From positions 62,001-126,000 of the forward strand of contig NZ_BCRM01000009.1 in the NCBI RefSeq assembly GCF_001552595.1: 64,000 nucleotides of DNA, in the 5' to 3' direction. Shown here piece after piece: positions 9,452-19,969 of the stretch. The DNA comes from Rhodococcus erythropolis NBRC 15567 (GTDB lineage Bacteria; Actinomycetota; Actinomycetes; Mycobacteriales; Mycobacteriaceae). The number at the start of each line of letters is the position of its first letter. Positions within the stretch are counted from its first letter, which is position 1. The position numbers were made by a program, and so were the translations under genes. Under the pieces are notes generated by a model. The model was not told the origin of the DNA. It did no database searches and saw only the letters and a list, made by a program, of their open reading frames with translations.

Positions 9452-10030
9452 ATGACAAATACGAGCGATGAGTTGGACACCGCGGTCGCCGCTGCTGCGC
9501 AGGGCGACCGTACAGCTCTAGCTTTGGTTCTGGAGAACATCCGACCGATGGTGGTGCGCTACTGCCGCGGTCGAGTTGGTGCGGCCGAGCGGGGACACCT
9601 GTCCGCTGACGACGTCGCGCAGGAAGTGTGTCTGGCCGTGATGACCGCGCTGCCGCGTTATCAAGACCAGGGACGCCCGTTCATGGCCTTTGTGTACGGA
9701 ATTGCCGCGCACAAGGTTGCGGACGCGCATAGAAGTTCCGCCCGTAACAAGTCGGAGCCCGTTTCCGAAGTACCGGATGTAATAGCACTGGATGATGGTC
9801 CCGAACAGCGAGCACTCGATTCGGAGTCCAGCAGACAGATGCATGAACTTCTCGGCACACTTCCGGAGAAGCATCGAGAAATCTTGATACTTCGCCTGGT
9901 GGTCGGGATGTCGGCCGAGGAAACGGCCGTCGCCGTCGGTAGTACCGCCGGAGCTGTACGAGTCGCTCAGCACAGGGCGATCGCGAAACTGAAAAAAGAA
10001 GTAACGAAAGCAGGTGAGAGCTTTGGCTAG
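9452..10030 (+). CDS. sigD: ECF sigma factor SigD
   Basis: The 192-residue ECF sigma factor has region 2 (YCRGRVG, ADDVAQEVCLAVMTALPRYQ, then FVYGIAAHKVADAHR) and region 4 (LPEKHREILILRLVVGMSAE, VGSTAGAVRVAQHRAIAKLK). This is the SigD signature conserved with Rv3414c. A 7-bp inverted repeat, GAGCGGG-agcaca-CCCGCTC at 9395-9414, precedes the start. The gene overlaps its anti-sigma factor by 17 bp, ensuring coupled synthesis. In mycobacteria SigD supports ribosomal and stationary-phase gene expression. Confidence 0.92.
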   Translation: MTNTSDELDTAVAAAAQGDRTALALVLENIRPMVVRYCRGRVGAAERGHLSADDVAQEVCLAVMTALPRYQDQGRPFMAFVYGIAAHKVADAHRSSARNKSEPVSEVPDVIALDDGPEQRALDSESSRQMHELLGTLPEKHREILILRLVVGMSAEETAVAVGSTAGAVRVAQHRAIAKLKKEVTKAGESFG

Positions 10031-10952
10031 AGACGAGGGGCGTGACGCTTCGAATCTCGGTGATCTCGCCGACGACGGTACGCCAGTGGACTTGGCTGCG
10101 GTTCGGCGTGACGATGCGCTGATCGAGTCCATTTCGAGTGGCGGGCCGGTAGCAACCGATAGCACCGAACAGTACGAACTTGCGTTGATTCTCTCGCAAT
10201 GGCGTGACGATGTCGTTGCGACTCCGATGCCCGAGGGTCCGTTGTTGGACGATGTCATCGCTGCAATCACAGCGACGCCGTCCGGCTTCTCCGATCGTCA
10301 GCGTTCCCGTTCCCGTTCCCGATTGCGTGTGGTCCGCCCGATCGCCGCCGCAGCAGCTGTTGCAGCAGTGGTCTTCGGTGGTGCCACAGCGATGGCGTAC
10401 GACGCCCGGCCCGGCGATGCCCTCTGGGGCGTCAAGCAGGTCGTCTTCGCCGACGAGGCCAACTCGACGGTCGCGAAGATCGACACAACATCCGAGCTGG
10501 AAAAGGCCGAGCGTCTGTTGGCCGCCGGGGACATTCCCGCGGCAAAGATGGTGCTGGACAACGCAGCTCACCGTGCCGATGCGGTCAAGGACTCGCAGGA
10601 CAAGACGGATCTCGTCGAGCGTTGGGGCAAGTTGATGACGCAGGTCCAGGAGACCACGTCACCCGCAGCGCCGCCGCCGACGAGTGGTCAGCCGGCCGGC
10701 CCGACGACTTCGATCACGGCAATTCCGGGCTCCTCGGTCAAACCGCTCAATCCTCAGGGACCTGGCGAACCGACGAGTTCGACCAAACCGGATCCGGGAG
10801 TACAGCTGCAATTGCCGCCGACGTCGGCTTCCTCGACACCTCCGACCTCGTTGCCGACGACAACCACGACGACAACGACCACCACCACAACAACGACGTC
10901 TCTGGCGCCTGCCTCGTCGCCGTCCGGTGATTTCTCGTCACCCCCACCCTGA
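10014..10952 (+). CDS. rsdA: Anti-sigma-D factor RsdA
   Basis: This 312-residue membrane protein has an N-terminal sigma-binding segment (RRDDALIESISSG through LILSQWRDDV, residues about 31-64) and a transmembrane helix near 108-126. The outer part is a long low-complexity Pro/Ser/Thr region that includes an uninterrupted run of 14 threonines encoded at about 10857-10900. Mycobacterial RsdA is degraded stepwise to release SigD. The GTG start at 10014 overlaps sigD; a TTG at 10023 is an alternative. Confidence 0.9.
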   Translation: MRALARDEGRDASNLGDLADDGTPVDLAAVRRDDALIESISSGGPVATDSTEQYELALILSQWRDDVVATPMPEGPLLDDVIAAITATPSGFSDRQRSRSRSRLRVVRPIAAAAAVAAVVFGGATAMAYDARPGDALWGVKQVVFADEANSTVAKIDTTSELEKAERLLAAGDIPAAKMVLDNAAHRADAVKDSQDKTDLVERWGKLMTQVQETTSPAAPPPTSGQPAGPTTSITAIPGSSVKPLNPQGPGEPTSSTKPDPGVQLQLPPTSASSTPPTSLPTTTTTTTTTTTTTTSLAPASSPSGDFSSPPP

Positions 10953-10973
10953 TCGGCATCGTTCCGATCTGAA

Positions 10974-11024
10974 TTCATACGAAAGTGGCCGACAGCAATT
11001 GCTTGTCGGCCACTTTCGTATGAA
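10974..11024. terminator. Terminator between rsdA and the DUF5319 gene
   Basis: A 21-bp perfect stem (outer arms TTCATACGAAAGTGGC and its complement) encloses a 9-nt loop, 21 bp after the rsdA stop and 16 bp from the convergent gene's stop. It should act on both strands. Confidence 0.88.
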
Positions 11025-11040
11025 CTTGGTGGGGTTTCGC

Positions 11041-11445
11041 TCAGCTGTCGAAACCGTCGCCGTGCATCGCCTCGTTCATCGACGCGTCGGCGTATCCACG
11101 GCAGTAGTCCCACGTGACATATGCCTCAGGCATCGGGTCGTAGGCAGGCTCGTGGGGGCGGACGGTTCCGTCCACGAGGAGCTGCAGCAGGTTTGCGCGC
11201 AGCATGTCCCAGTCGTGGTAGTGATCTTGTTGGCAGTCTTCGCAGCACACTACGAGACCGCGGATGCCGCGGTGAGCGAGGAGCGCCTCGTAGACGGCGA
11301 GGTCAGCGAGATCCTCCTCGACCGCTTGGCGTTCGTGGGGGTCGAGTGGTTGACCCGGCTCGATGGCATCGAGAGCCGCGGAGGGGTCAGCTGGGTCGCC
11401 GGCGAAGGGATCTGGCGGCAGACCGGGGGGCAGTTGATCACGCAC
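11041..11445 (-). CDS. DUF5319 family protein (Rv3412-like)
   Basis: This 134-residue acidic protein has a cysteine/histidine motif, CCEDCQQDHYHDWDML (residues about 67-82), that could bind a metal or Fe-S centre, and a conserved tail (YVTWDYCRGYADASMNE). There is no signal peptide or membrane segment. The start is the GTG at 11445. It is always found beside sigD/rsdA and guaB in these genera as far as I know. Function unknown. Confidence 0.88.
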   Translation of the reverse strand: MRDQLPPGLPPDPFAGDPADPSAALDAIEPGQPLDPHERQAVEEDLADLAVYEALLAHRGIRGLVVCCEDCQQDHYHDWDMLRANLLQLLVDGTVRPHEPAYDPMPEAYVTWDYCRGYADASMNEAMHGDGFDS

Positions 11446-11532
11446 AGCACCACGGTACGCAGGTCAGGGGGGTCAGCGCCACTTGTTACGCGTACCCGCA
11501 GCGTGGGTGGGATGGTTCGGACCTTTGAGTGA

Positions 11533-13212
<1,680 letters not shown>

Positions 13213-13239
13213 CAACCAGTACACGAGAAAGGGGCGCGC

Positions 13240-14379
13240 GTGCGCGACCTCGTTGAGATCGGCATGGGTCGAACGGCCCGACGTACCTACGAGTTGGACG
13301 ATGTGAACATCGTTCCCTCCCGGCGAACCCGTTCGTCGAAGGAGGTGTCGACTGCTTGGCAGCTCGACGCTTACAGGTTCGACATCCCAGTCCTCGCACA
13401 TCCCACCGACGCGTTGGTCTCGCCGACCTTCGCGATCGAGCTGGGTAAGCGCGGCGGCCTCGGTGTCATCAACGGTGAAGGCCTGTGGGGCCGTCACCCC
13501 GATGTCGAGGAGAAGCTCCGGCGTCTCGTCGAGATCGCCGAGAAGGACGGTGGCGTCGACGCAGCCATCCGCTACTTGCAGGAGCTGCACGCGGCACCGC
13601 TGCAGGCGGGTCTTCTGGCTGCTGCGGTGGCGCAGGTCCGTGATTCGGGGGTCACCACTGCCGTTCGGGTCAGTCCGCAGAATGCGCGCGCACTGACGCC
13701 CGAGCTGATCAAGGCCGGAATCGACCTGCTGGTCGTCCACGGCACCATCATCTCGGCCGAGCACGTCGTGCACACCGAGCAGGAACCGCTGAACCTCAAG
13801 ACGTTCATCTCGGAACTCGACGTTCCGGTTGTCGCTGGTGGGGTCAGTGACCACCGCACCGCGCTGCACCTGATGCGTACCGGCGCTGCCGGTGTCATCG
13901 TCGGGTACGGCTCCACCGAGGGTGCAACCACCACCGGTGAGGTCCTGGGTATCGGCGTTCCGATGGCCACGGCCATTGCCGACGCTGCAGCAGCCAGGCG
14001 CGACTACCTCGACGAGACGGGTGGACGCTACGTCCACGTTATCGCCGACGGTGACATCGCAACTTCGGGTGATCTGGCGAAGGCCATCGCCTGCGGTGCC
14101 GACGCTGCCGTTCTGGGCACGCCGCTGGCCGTGTCCGCCGAGGCGCCGGGTGGCGGCTGGTACTGGCCGTCCGCTGCGGCTCATCCTTCGGTTCCGCGTG
14201 GAGCGCTTCTTCCGGTTTCCTACGGCGAGCGTCCGAGCTTGGATCAGGTCCTGAGCGGTCCTTCGGATGATCCGTACGGTTCTCTGAACTTCGTCGGCGG
14301 TCTTCGTCGGTCGATGGCCAAGGCCGGGTACTCCGACCTCAAGGAGTTCCAGAAGGTCGGACTGACGGTCCGCGCGTAG
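13240..14379 (+). CDS. guaB3: GuaB3-type IMP dehydrogenase homologue
   Basis: This 379-residue (beta/alpha)8 barrel is related to IMPDH but lacks the CBS pair. It keeps the NAD/phosphate-binding features (VIADGDIATSGDLAKAIACGAD). At the catalytic loop it reads VGYGSTEGATTTGEVLG instead of GPGxxCTTR, so the nucleophilic Cys is replaced, about at Thr230. Actinobacterial GuaB3 proteins share this change, so IMPDH activity is doubtful. GTG start at 13240, 27 bp after guaB and surely co-transcribed. Confidence 0.93.
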   Translation: MRDLVEIGMGRTARRTYELDDVNIVPSRRTRSSKEVSTAWQLDAYRFDIPVLAHPTDALVSPTFAIELGKRGGLGVINGEGLWGRHPDVEEKLRRLVEIAEKDGGVDAAIRYLQELHAAPLQAGLLAAAVAQVRDSGVTTAVRVSPQNARALTPELIKAGIDLLVVHGTIISAEHVVHTEQEPLNLKTFISELDVPVVAGGVSDHRTALHLMRTGAAGVIVGYGSTEGATTTGEVLGIGVPMATAIADAAAARRDYLDETGGRYVHVIADGDIATSGDLAKAIACGADAAVLGTPLAVSAEAPGGGWYWPSAAAHPSVPRGALLPVSYGERPSLDQVLSGPSDDPYGSLNFVGGLRRSMAKAGYSDLKEFQKVGLTVRA

Positions 14380-14390
14380 TTTGTACCTTT

Positions 14391-14425
14391 CTGTGGCCCC
14401 GGTTCTTCGTGAACCGGGGCCACAG
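14391..14425 (+). terminator. Terminator of the guaB-guaB3 operon
   Basis: Fifteen-base perfect arms (CTGTGGCCCCGGTTC and complement) around a 5-nt loop lie 11 bp after the guaB3 stop. A short T-rich stretch (TTCGTTG) follows. Confidence 0.85.
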
Positions 14426-14480
14426 TTCGTTGTGCAGGACTTTCTTCCGTTCCTGATACTTGCGGTTACGCTTATGGGGC

Positions 14481-14504
14481 CCCTTGTGGTGGTAGTCACA
14501 AGGG
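14481..14504 (+). promoter_or_regulatory. Inverted repeat in the choD promoter region
   Basis: CCCTTGTG and CACAAGGG, separated by 8 bases, lie 49-72 bp upstream of choD. A TetR-type operator is one reading. It does not match the KstR motif of cholesterol catabolism as I recall it. Confidence 0.45.
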
Positions 14505-14552
14505 ATAGGTGCATACTGGCGGGTAACTACGGTTCACGGTGGAGGTGTCCTG

Positions 14553-16307
14553 ATGGGCAAGCAACGGGCAACGGACTACGACGTACTGATCGTCGGATCC
14601 GGGTTCGGCGGAAGCGTGAGCGCGCTTCGTCTCGTGGAGAAGGGCTACAAGGTCGGCGTCATCGAAGCCGGCCGACGGTATGCCGACGAAGATTTCGCGA
14701 AGACCAGCTGGGATCTCAAGAAGTTCCTCTGGGCTCCGAAGCTGGGTTGCTTCGGCATTCAGCGCGTGCATCTGCTGCGCGACTGCCTCATCCTCGCGGG
14801 CGCAGGCGTCGGCGGCGGGTCGTTGAACTACGCCAATACGCTCTACCAGCCACCGGAGCCGTTCTTCCAAGACAAGCAGTGGGCGCACATCACCGACTGG
14901 CGAAGTGAGCTCACCCCGTACTACGAGCAGGCTCAGAAGATGCTCGGCGTCGTGCAGAATCCGCACATGACGCCCGCTGACGAGATCATGAAGTCGGTCG
15001 CCGACGACATGGGCGTCGGCGACACGTTCATCCAGACCCCTGTCGGCGTCTACTTCGGTGAGCCGGGCAAGAAAGCGAAGGACCCGTACTTCGGCGGCGT
15101 CGGACCCGAGCGCACCGGTTGCATCGAGTGTGGCGAGTGCATGACGGGTTGCCGTCACGGAGCGAAGAACACTCTCCTCAAGAACTACCTGGGCCTTGCC
15201 GAGACAGCCGGCGCCGAGATCATTCCGATGACCACCGTGTCCGGACTTCGTGAGGCTCGCGACGGTTCGTGGGATGTGTTCACCGAGCGAACCGGTGCAT
15301 TCGGGCGAAAGAACCGCCGCACCTACACGGCTGCGAACGTGATTCTCGCGGCCGGAACGTGGGGCACTCAGCATCTGCTCTTCGACATGAAGGACACCGG
15401 CGCTCTGCCCAAGCTCTCCGACAAGCTCGGCGAGCTGACTCGAACGAACTCCGAATCCATCGTCGGCGCAGGCAAGTACAAGGTCGATCCTGCACTCGAC
15501 CTGACCCGCGGAGTGGCGATCACGTCGTCGTTCCACCCGAGTAGTGACACCCACATCGAGCCGGTCCGCTACGGCAAGGGTTCCAACGCGATGGGTCTGC
15601 TGCAGACCTTGATGACGGACGGCGGTGGCTCGACACCACGGTGGATCAAGTTCCTCGGTGTGGTCGCGAAGAACCCGTACCAGATGCTGCGGATGCTGAC
15701 CGTCAAGGACTGGAGCGAGCGCACGATCATCGCGTTGGTCATGCAGAACCTCGACAACTCGATCACCACGTACACGAAGAAGGGCCTGTTCGGTCGACGG
15801 AAGGTCACCAGCAAGCAGGGCCACGGTCAGCCGAACCCGACGTGGATTCCCGAGGGCAACGAGGCGACGCGTCGAGTTGCCGCGAAGATCGACGGCGTCG
15901 CAGGCGGAACGTGGGGCGAGATCTTCAACGTTCCTTTGACCGCGCACTTCCTGGGCGGTTGCGCTATCGCGTCGGATTCCGATCACGGCGTCATCGATCC
16001 GTACCACCGCGTGTACGGCTACCCGACGCTCAGCGTCGTCGACGGCGCAGCGGTCTCGGCCAATCTCGGCGTGAATCCGTCGCTGACCATTGCCGCTCAG
16101 GCTGAGCGCTCGGCCTCGCTGTGGCCGAACAAGGGAGAGACCGACCTGCGTCCCGCCCAGGGCAGCGGCTACGAACGCTTGGCTCCGATTGCACCCAAGT
16201 CGCCCGTGGTGCCGGCGTCGGCTCCGGCCGCGCTGGTTCTGCCGATCGTGAAGATCACCGGTGGCAAGACGGCTACAGCTGTTCCGGTGGAGCCTGCTGC
16301 CGGATAG
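14553..16307 (+). CDS. choD: GMC-family oxidoreductase ChoD (putative cholesterol oxidase)
   Basis: This 584-residue flavoprotein starts with the FAD dinucleotide fold YDVLIVGSGFGGSVSALRL (residues 9-27). At about 190-205 a four-cysteine motif, GCIECGECMTGCRHGAKN, looks like a ferredoxin-type cluster. The C-terminal GMC domain ends with HFLGGCAIASDSDHGVID and NLGVNPSLTI. It corresponds to Rv3409c, whose cholesterol oxidase activity is debated, and it lacks the secretion signal of true Rhodococcus ChoE. The ribosome site GGAGG is 11 nt before the ATG. Confidence 0.9.
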   Translation: MGKQRATDYDVLIVGSGFGGSVSALRLVEKGYKVGVIEAGRRYADEDFAKTSWDLKKFLWAPKLGCFGIQRVHLLRDCLILAGAGVGGGSLNYANTLYQPPEPFFQDKQWAHITDWRSELTPYYEQAQKMLGVVQNPHMTPADEIMKSVADDMGVGDTFIQTPVGVYFGEPGKKAKDPYFGGVGPERTGCIECGECMTGCRHGAKNTLLKNYLGLAETAGAEIIPMTTVSGLREARDGSWDVFTERTGAFGRKNRRTYTAANVILAAGTWGTQHLLFDMKDTGALPKLSDKLGELTRTNSESIVGAGKYKVDPALDLTRGVAITSSFHPSSDTHIEPVRYGKGSNAMGLLQTLMTDGGGSTPRWIKFLGVVAKNPYQMLRMLTVKDWSERTIIALVMQNLDNSITTYTKKGLFGRRKVTSKQGHGQPNPTWIPEGNEATRRVAAKIDGVAGGTWGEIFNVPLTAHFLGGCAIASDSDHGVIDPYHRVYGYPTLSVVDGAAVSANLGVNPSLTIAAQAERSASLWPNKGETDLRPAQGSGYERLAPIAPKSPVVPASAPAALVLPIVKITGGKTATAVPVEPAAG

Positions 16308-16321
16308 TTCACCGAGAACCG

Positions 16322-16363
16322 AAAAGGGGCGTGTCGTCGAGGATTCGACGGCACGCCCCTTTT
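16322..16363. terminator. Bidirectional terminator after choD
   Basis: A 19-bp hairpin with one G-T wobble (outer arms AAAAGGGGCGTG and CACGCCCCTTTT) around a GGAT loop is placed between the convergent choD and Ig-repeat genes. A/T tails on both sides suit termination in either direction. Confidence 0.92.
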
Positions 16364-16390
16364 GCAGTTTCAGATCGTCAGCCCACCTTG

Positions 16391-18148
16391 TCAGCCGCCC
16401 AGCGACCCGAAGAGGGTGCCGAGGTCGAGGCTGCCGGTTCCGCCACCGGGTCCGCCGTCGGTATCACCGGGGACGGTCAGGGTCTGCGGCGCAGAGGCCG
16501 AGGACGTGTAGCCCCAACCACCCACGAATTCGGCAGTGACACTGTAGGTCCCGGAGTTGTAGAACGTGGCCGGTACCGTTGCGACACCGTTGACCACGTC
16601 AACCGGTCCACCGATGAGGGTGTCACCGACCTTGAACTGGACCTTGCCCGTGGCGCCGGCCGGATCGACCGTTGCCTTGAGTGTCACCGGGGTGTTCTTC
16701 TGAACAGTTCCGACGGCGTCGAGAACCGTGGACGTCTCGACGTCAGCGGGAGCCGGAGTCGTGACACTGACCGGGAATGCCGGGGCAGCGGACGGCGCGA
16801 ATCCTGGTGAACCCGTGAACTTCGCGACAACCTTGTGCGTTCCTGTCGAGGTGAAGGTGTACGGAGCGATGGCAACTCCGTCTGTTCCGACCGTGGCAGT
16901 CAGCGTTTCGGTGCCGTCGACGATGAAGTCGACGGTGCCGCCGGTGCCCTGCGGATCGACCTTGGCGGTGAGGTTGACGTCCTGACCGACCTTCGCGGTA
17001 GACGGCGAAACCGTTGCGGTAGTGGTCACGGCGTCAGGCGGCGCATCGGTCGTGACGGTCACGATCTTGGCCGACGCCGACGTCGACGCCAGGAATCCGG
17101 GTGCACCGCTGTAGCTCGCGGTGATGGAGTGCGGTCCGTCCTCGGTGAAGGTCGGGGAGATGCTTGCCGACCCTCCGGTGACCGGCACCGCGTCCCCGAG
17201 GGAGTTGTCGCCGTCGAAGAACTGGACGGTTCCACCGTTTGCGCCGCCGCTCACGTTGGCCGACAGAGTGACAGGAGTTCCGTTCTTGGCGTTGGCCGGT
17301 CCGACGACAGTGGTGGTGGTTGCCTTGTCCGCCTCGATGATCCGTGTCGTGGCGAGGGGGCCTGCGCCGCTGTTGAGAGGACCGTTCTCAGCGTCACGAG
17401 GGGTGCACCGCGTAGGCGCCCAAGCGGTGATGACCAGGGTGGCCTTGGGGAGGAATGTGAGGAAGTTGCGATCGTTGTTCCATGCTCCTGCGCTGCCGCC
17501 GGTGCGTACCTTCATCGCGACGTCCCCTGAATCGCCGGCCTTGAGAACTGCCTTGACCTGGGGGAGTTGGAACTGGGTGTAGCCGTCGGCATTGTTGGAG
17601 CCGTCGACGTTCTTGCCGGTCGCCTTGACGACTATCCCGCCCTCGGAGTTGATGCTCGAGCTGGGGCTGTTGCCGATGACCTGGTTGTTTCCGGAGAGAC
17701 GCAGAATCGTTCCGTTGGGATCGACGTTGCCGTTCTCGTTGACACGCAGGATGTTCGGCGCGACACCGCTGAGCCCTGCCGAAGTTCCGGGAACGATGGT
17801 GGCTTCCACCAGGGTGGCGTTCGCGGGAACGTCGACGTCGACCTTGATGCGGGAGACGTTCTGGACGGTCGCACCCGAAGCCGATCCGGGGAAGGCGATG
17901 GGACCGGGTTGGATGGTGACCTCGAAGGTCTCACCCGCTCCGACGCTCTCCGGTGCGTCGACGATGACCGAACCGGACTGGGACTGCGTGGTCGGACCGG
18001 CGACGGCGGACGGGGTTGCGAGGCAACTCGTTCCGAAAGTTGTTGTCACCGGGGCCGCTGATGCGGGGATTCCCGCGAGGATGACGCCACTGGCGAGTGC
18101 CGTGGCGGCGATCGGCGCCGCGATGCGACGTCTGGAGTACACGAACAT
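16391..18148 (-). CDS. Secreted Ig-like repeat protein A
   Basis: The 585-residue exported protein begins MFVYSRRRIAAPIAATALAS, a Sec signal cleaved near ASA-AP (residue ~33). A unique N-terminal domain (to about residue 260, with FEVTIQPGPI and RIKVDVDVPANATLVEA) precedes three bacterial Ig-like repeats (Big_3_5 type; GTVQFFDGD, GTVDFIVDG, GKVQFKVGD). The tail GGGTGSLDLGTLFGSLGG is shared in pattern with the upstream neighbour. There is no LPXTG motif. The start at 18148 follows AGGAG, better than an in-frame ATG 12 codons earlier. A surface or adhesive role is inferred. Confidence 0.85.
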   Translation of the reverse strand: MFVYSRRRIAAPIAATALASGVILAGIPASAAPVTTTFGTSCLATPSAVAGPTTQSQSGSVIVDAPESVGAGETFEVTIQPGPIAFPGSASGATVQNVSRIKVDVDVPANATLVEATIVPGTSAGLSGVAPNILRVNENGNVDPNGTILRLSGNNQVIGNSPSSSINSEGGIVVKATGKNVDGSNNADGYTQFQLPQVKAVLKAGDSGDVAMKVRTGGSAGAWNNDRNFLTFLPKATLVITAWAPTRCTPRDAENGPLNSGAGPLATTRIIEADKATTTTVVGPANAKNGTPVTLSANVSGGANGGTVQFFDGDNSLGDAVPVTGGSASISPTFTEDGPHSITASYSGAPGFLASTSASAKIVTVTTDAPPDAVTTTATVSPSTAKVGQDVNLTAKVDPQGTGGTVDFIVDGTETLTATVGTDGVAIAPYTFTSTGTHKVVAKFTGSPGFAPSAAPAFPVSVTTPAPADVETSTVLDAVGTVQKNTPVTLKATVDPAGATGKVQFKVGDTLIGGPVDVVNGVATVPATFYNSGTYSVTAEFVGGWGYTSSASAPQTLTVPGDTDGGPGGGTGSLDLGTLFGSLGG

Positions 18149-18199
18149 GGATTCTCCTGAGCTGGGTACGGGAGTGGTGTCCAAAGCTGATGTGGGGGA

Positions 18200-19969
18200 C
18201 TAGCTTCCGAAGAGCGGGATGAGGCCGCTGAGTGAACCGGTGTCCACGCTTCCGGTGCCGCCGCCGTCTGTCGGTGCGGTGCCGACCTGCACGACCGTCG
18301 GGCCGGAGACGGAGTTCTTCCAGCCGGCGTCGCCGACGAAGTTGCCAGTGAGGCCGAACGTTCCCTCGTCGTCGAAGGTGTGCGTGAGCGTCGCGACGCC
18401 GTTGACGACGGCAACGGGTGCGCCGATGGGCGTCGTGCCGGACTTGAACTGGACCATTCCGTTTGCTGTTCCGGGTGCAACGGTGGCCTTGAGTTGCAAT
18501 GCCTTTCCGACCTGAGCGGAGCCGCTGACAGTCAGAACTGTCGTGGTGTCCGCGCGGGCGGGCTCGGGATCGGTCACGTTCACCGTGAACGATGTGGACG
18601 TGGAGCCGATGAATCCGGTTCCGCCGGAGAACTCGGCAACCACGGCTGCGGCACCGGCTGATGCGAAGGTGTGCGGGAGGATCGCGACGCCGTCACCCGT
18701 GCCGACGGGTGCGGTACCGACCTCGGCGCCGTCGACCTTGAACGTCACGGTTCCGCTGCTCGGGATGGGGGAGACGGTGGCCGAGAGGTTGGTCGGTTCA
18801 CCGACGACTGCTGTGAGCGGTTCGACAACGGTGGTGGTGGTTCCCCAGTCGGGATCGCTGACGTCGAGTTGGGTTGCGGTGGACACTGAATCGCCGTAGC
18901 CGGCCTCGCCGGTGAACACTGCGGTGAAGCTGTGCGTGCCGGAGGCGTCGTAGCTGCGGGTCAGGGAAGCCGTTCCGTCGACCACGGCCACCGGTGCGCC
19001 GAGGTTGGTGTCGCCGTCCTTGAACTGCACCGTGCCCACGGCGTTGGCCGGAGTGACGACGGCGCTCACGGTGATGCTGTCACCGACCAATGCTGCGTTC
19101 GGAGCCGAGATCGTGGTGGTGGTGTCCGCGGAGACGTCGACGGTCTGGACTCCGGAGGTCGAGCTGTGGAATCCCGGACCGGCGTTGTACGCGGCGGTGA
19201 TGTCGTGGGCGCCGACGCTGTCGAAGGTGTGGGAGAGGGTGGCGCTACCGCCCGAGACCGGGACGGGTGCGCCGATGTCGTTGCCGCCGTCCTTGAACTG
19301 GACGGTGCCGCTCGCGTCGGACGGCGCAACCGTCGCGGTCAGGTCGACCGGCGTGCCGACCTTCGCCGTTGCCGGTGCAACCAGAGTGGTTCCGGTGGCG
19401 ACAGACGGGTCGACGACCTGGACGTTGACGTTGATCGGGTTGAGGCCCTGCTGCGTGCTGAAGGCGTTGACGTCGAAGAGCATGCCGCTGTCGTACGTCC
19501 CGAACGCTGTGCCGACAGGGACCGTGTAGGTCGCTTCGAGCGTGACGGGTTGGTTCTTCTTGACGACGAATCCACCGACGAGGAAGGTGCAGCCGCTCGA
19601 GCACTTCGCTGAGACTCCGCCATCTGATTCGTTGCTGATCGTCGCCCGGTTGGTCACACCCAGGTAGGTGGCCTTGGCGCTGCCCGGCACGAGGACGAAT
19701 CCTGCGGGCGGGATGTCACGGATCTTTGCGATCGACCGTTCGATGCCGCTTTCGTTGTGCTTGATCTCGGTCTTGTACGTGACGGTGTCACCCGGGTGAA
19801 CTGCCGCGTTCCCGATGACACTCTTCGTGAAGATCAGATTGTCGGTCGTGCCGGTGAAGGTGGTCGGCGGGGCTTCGTCAGCAGTGGCCGGCGTGCCGAG
19901 GGCTAGAAGTCCGGCGGCAGCCGTCACAGCCGCGACAGGTATGGCGAGTCGTCGTATGAATCGACGCAC
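18200..19969 (-). CDS. Secreted Ig-like repeat protein B
   Basis: This 589-residue exported protein has a signal peptide (RRFIRRLAIPVAAVTAAAGLL, cleavage near TATADE). A DUF11-like domain (residues about 32-205, with an internal CSSGC disulfide candidate) is followed by four Ig-like repeats (GTVQFKDGG, GTVQFKDGD, GTVTFKVDG, GMVQFKSGT). The tail GGGTGSVDTGSLSGLIPLFGS resembles that of protein A. The GTG start has GAGGAGG upstream. It lies 51 bp before protein A and is probably co-transcribed. Likely a cell-envelope or surface protein; ligand unknown. Confidence 0.85.
   Translation of the reverse strand: MRRFIRRLAIPVAAVTAAAGLLALGTPATADEAPPTTFTGTTDNLIFTKSVIGNAAVHPGDTVTYKTEIKHNESGIERSIAKIRDIPPAGFVLVPGSAKATYLGVTNRATISNESDGGVSAKCSSGCTFLVGGFVVKKNQPVTLEATYTVPVGTAFGTYDSGMLFDVNAFSTQQGLNPINVNVQVVDPSVATGTTLVAPATAKVGTPVDLTATVAPSDASGTVQFKDGGNDIGAPVPVSGGSATLSHTFDSVGAHDITAAYNAGPGFHSSTSGVQTVDVSADTTTTISAPNAALVGDSITVSAVVTPANAVGTVQFKDGDTNLGAPVAVVDGTASLTRSYDASGTHSFTAVFTGEAGYGDSVSTATQLDVSDPDWGTTTTVVEPLTAVVGEPTNLSATVSPIPSSGTVTFKVDGAEVGTAPVGTGDGVAILPHTFASAGAAAVVAEFSGGTGFIGSTSTSFTVNVTDPEPARADTTTVLTVSGSAQVGKALQLKATVAPGTANGMVQFKSGTTPIGAPVAVVNGVATLTHTFDDEGTFGLTGNFVGDAGWKNSVSGPTVVQVGTAPTDGGGTGSVDTGSLSGLIPLFGS

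Noticed and set aside
9428-9453. GTAACG with CGAT 16 bp later, resembling an ECF promoter that might autoregulate sigD
   Set aside because: Transcription would start inside the sigD coding sequence, so it cannot drive the full-length gene.
14496-16007. A 500-codon antisense frame over choD
   Set aside because: Shadow of choD; no motif, no ribosome site.
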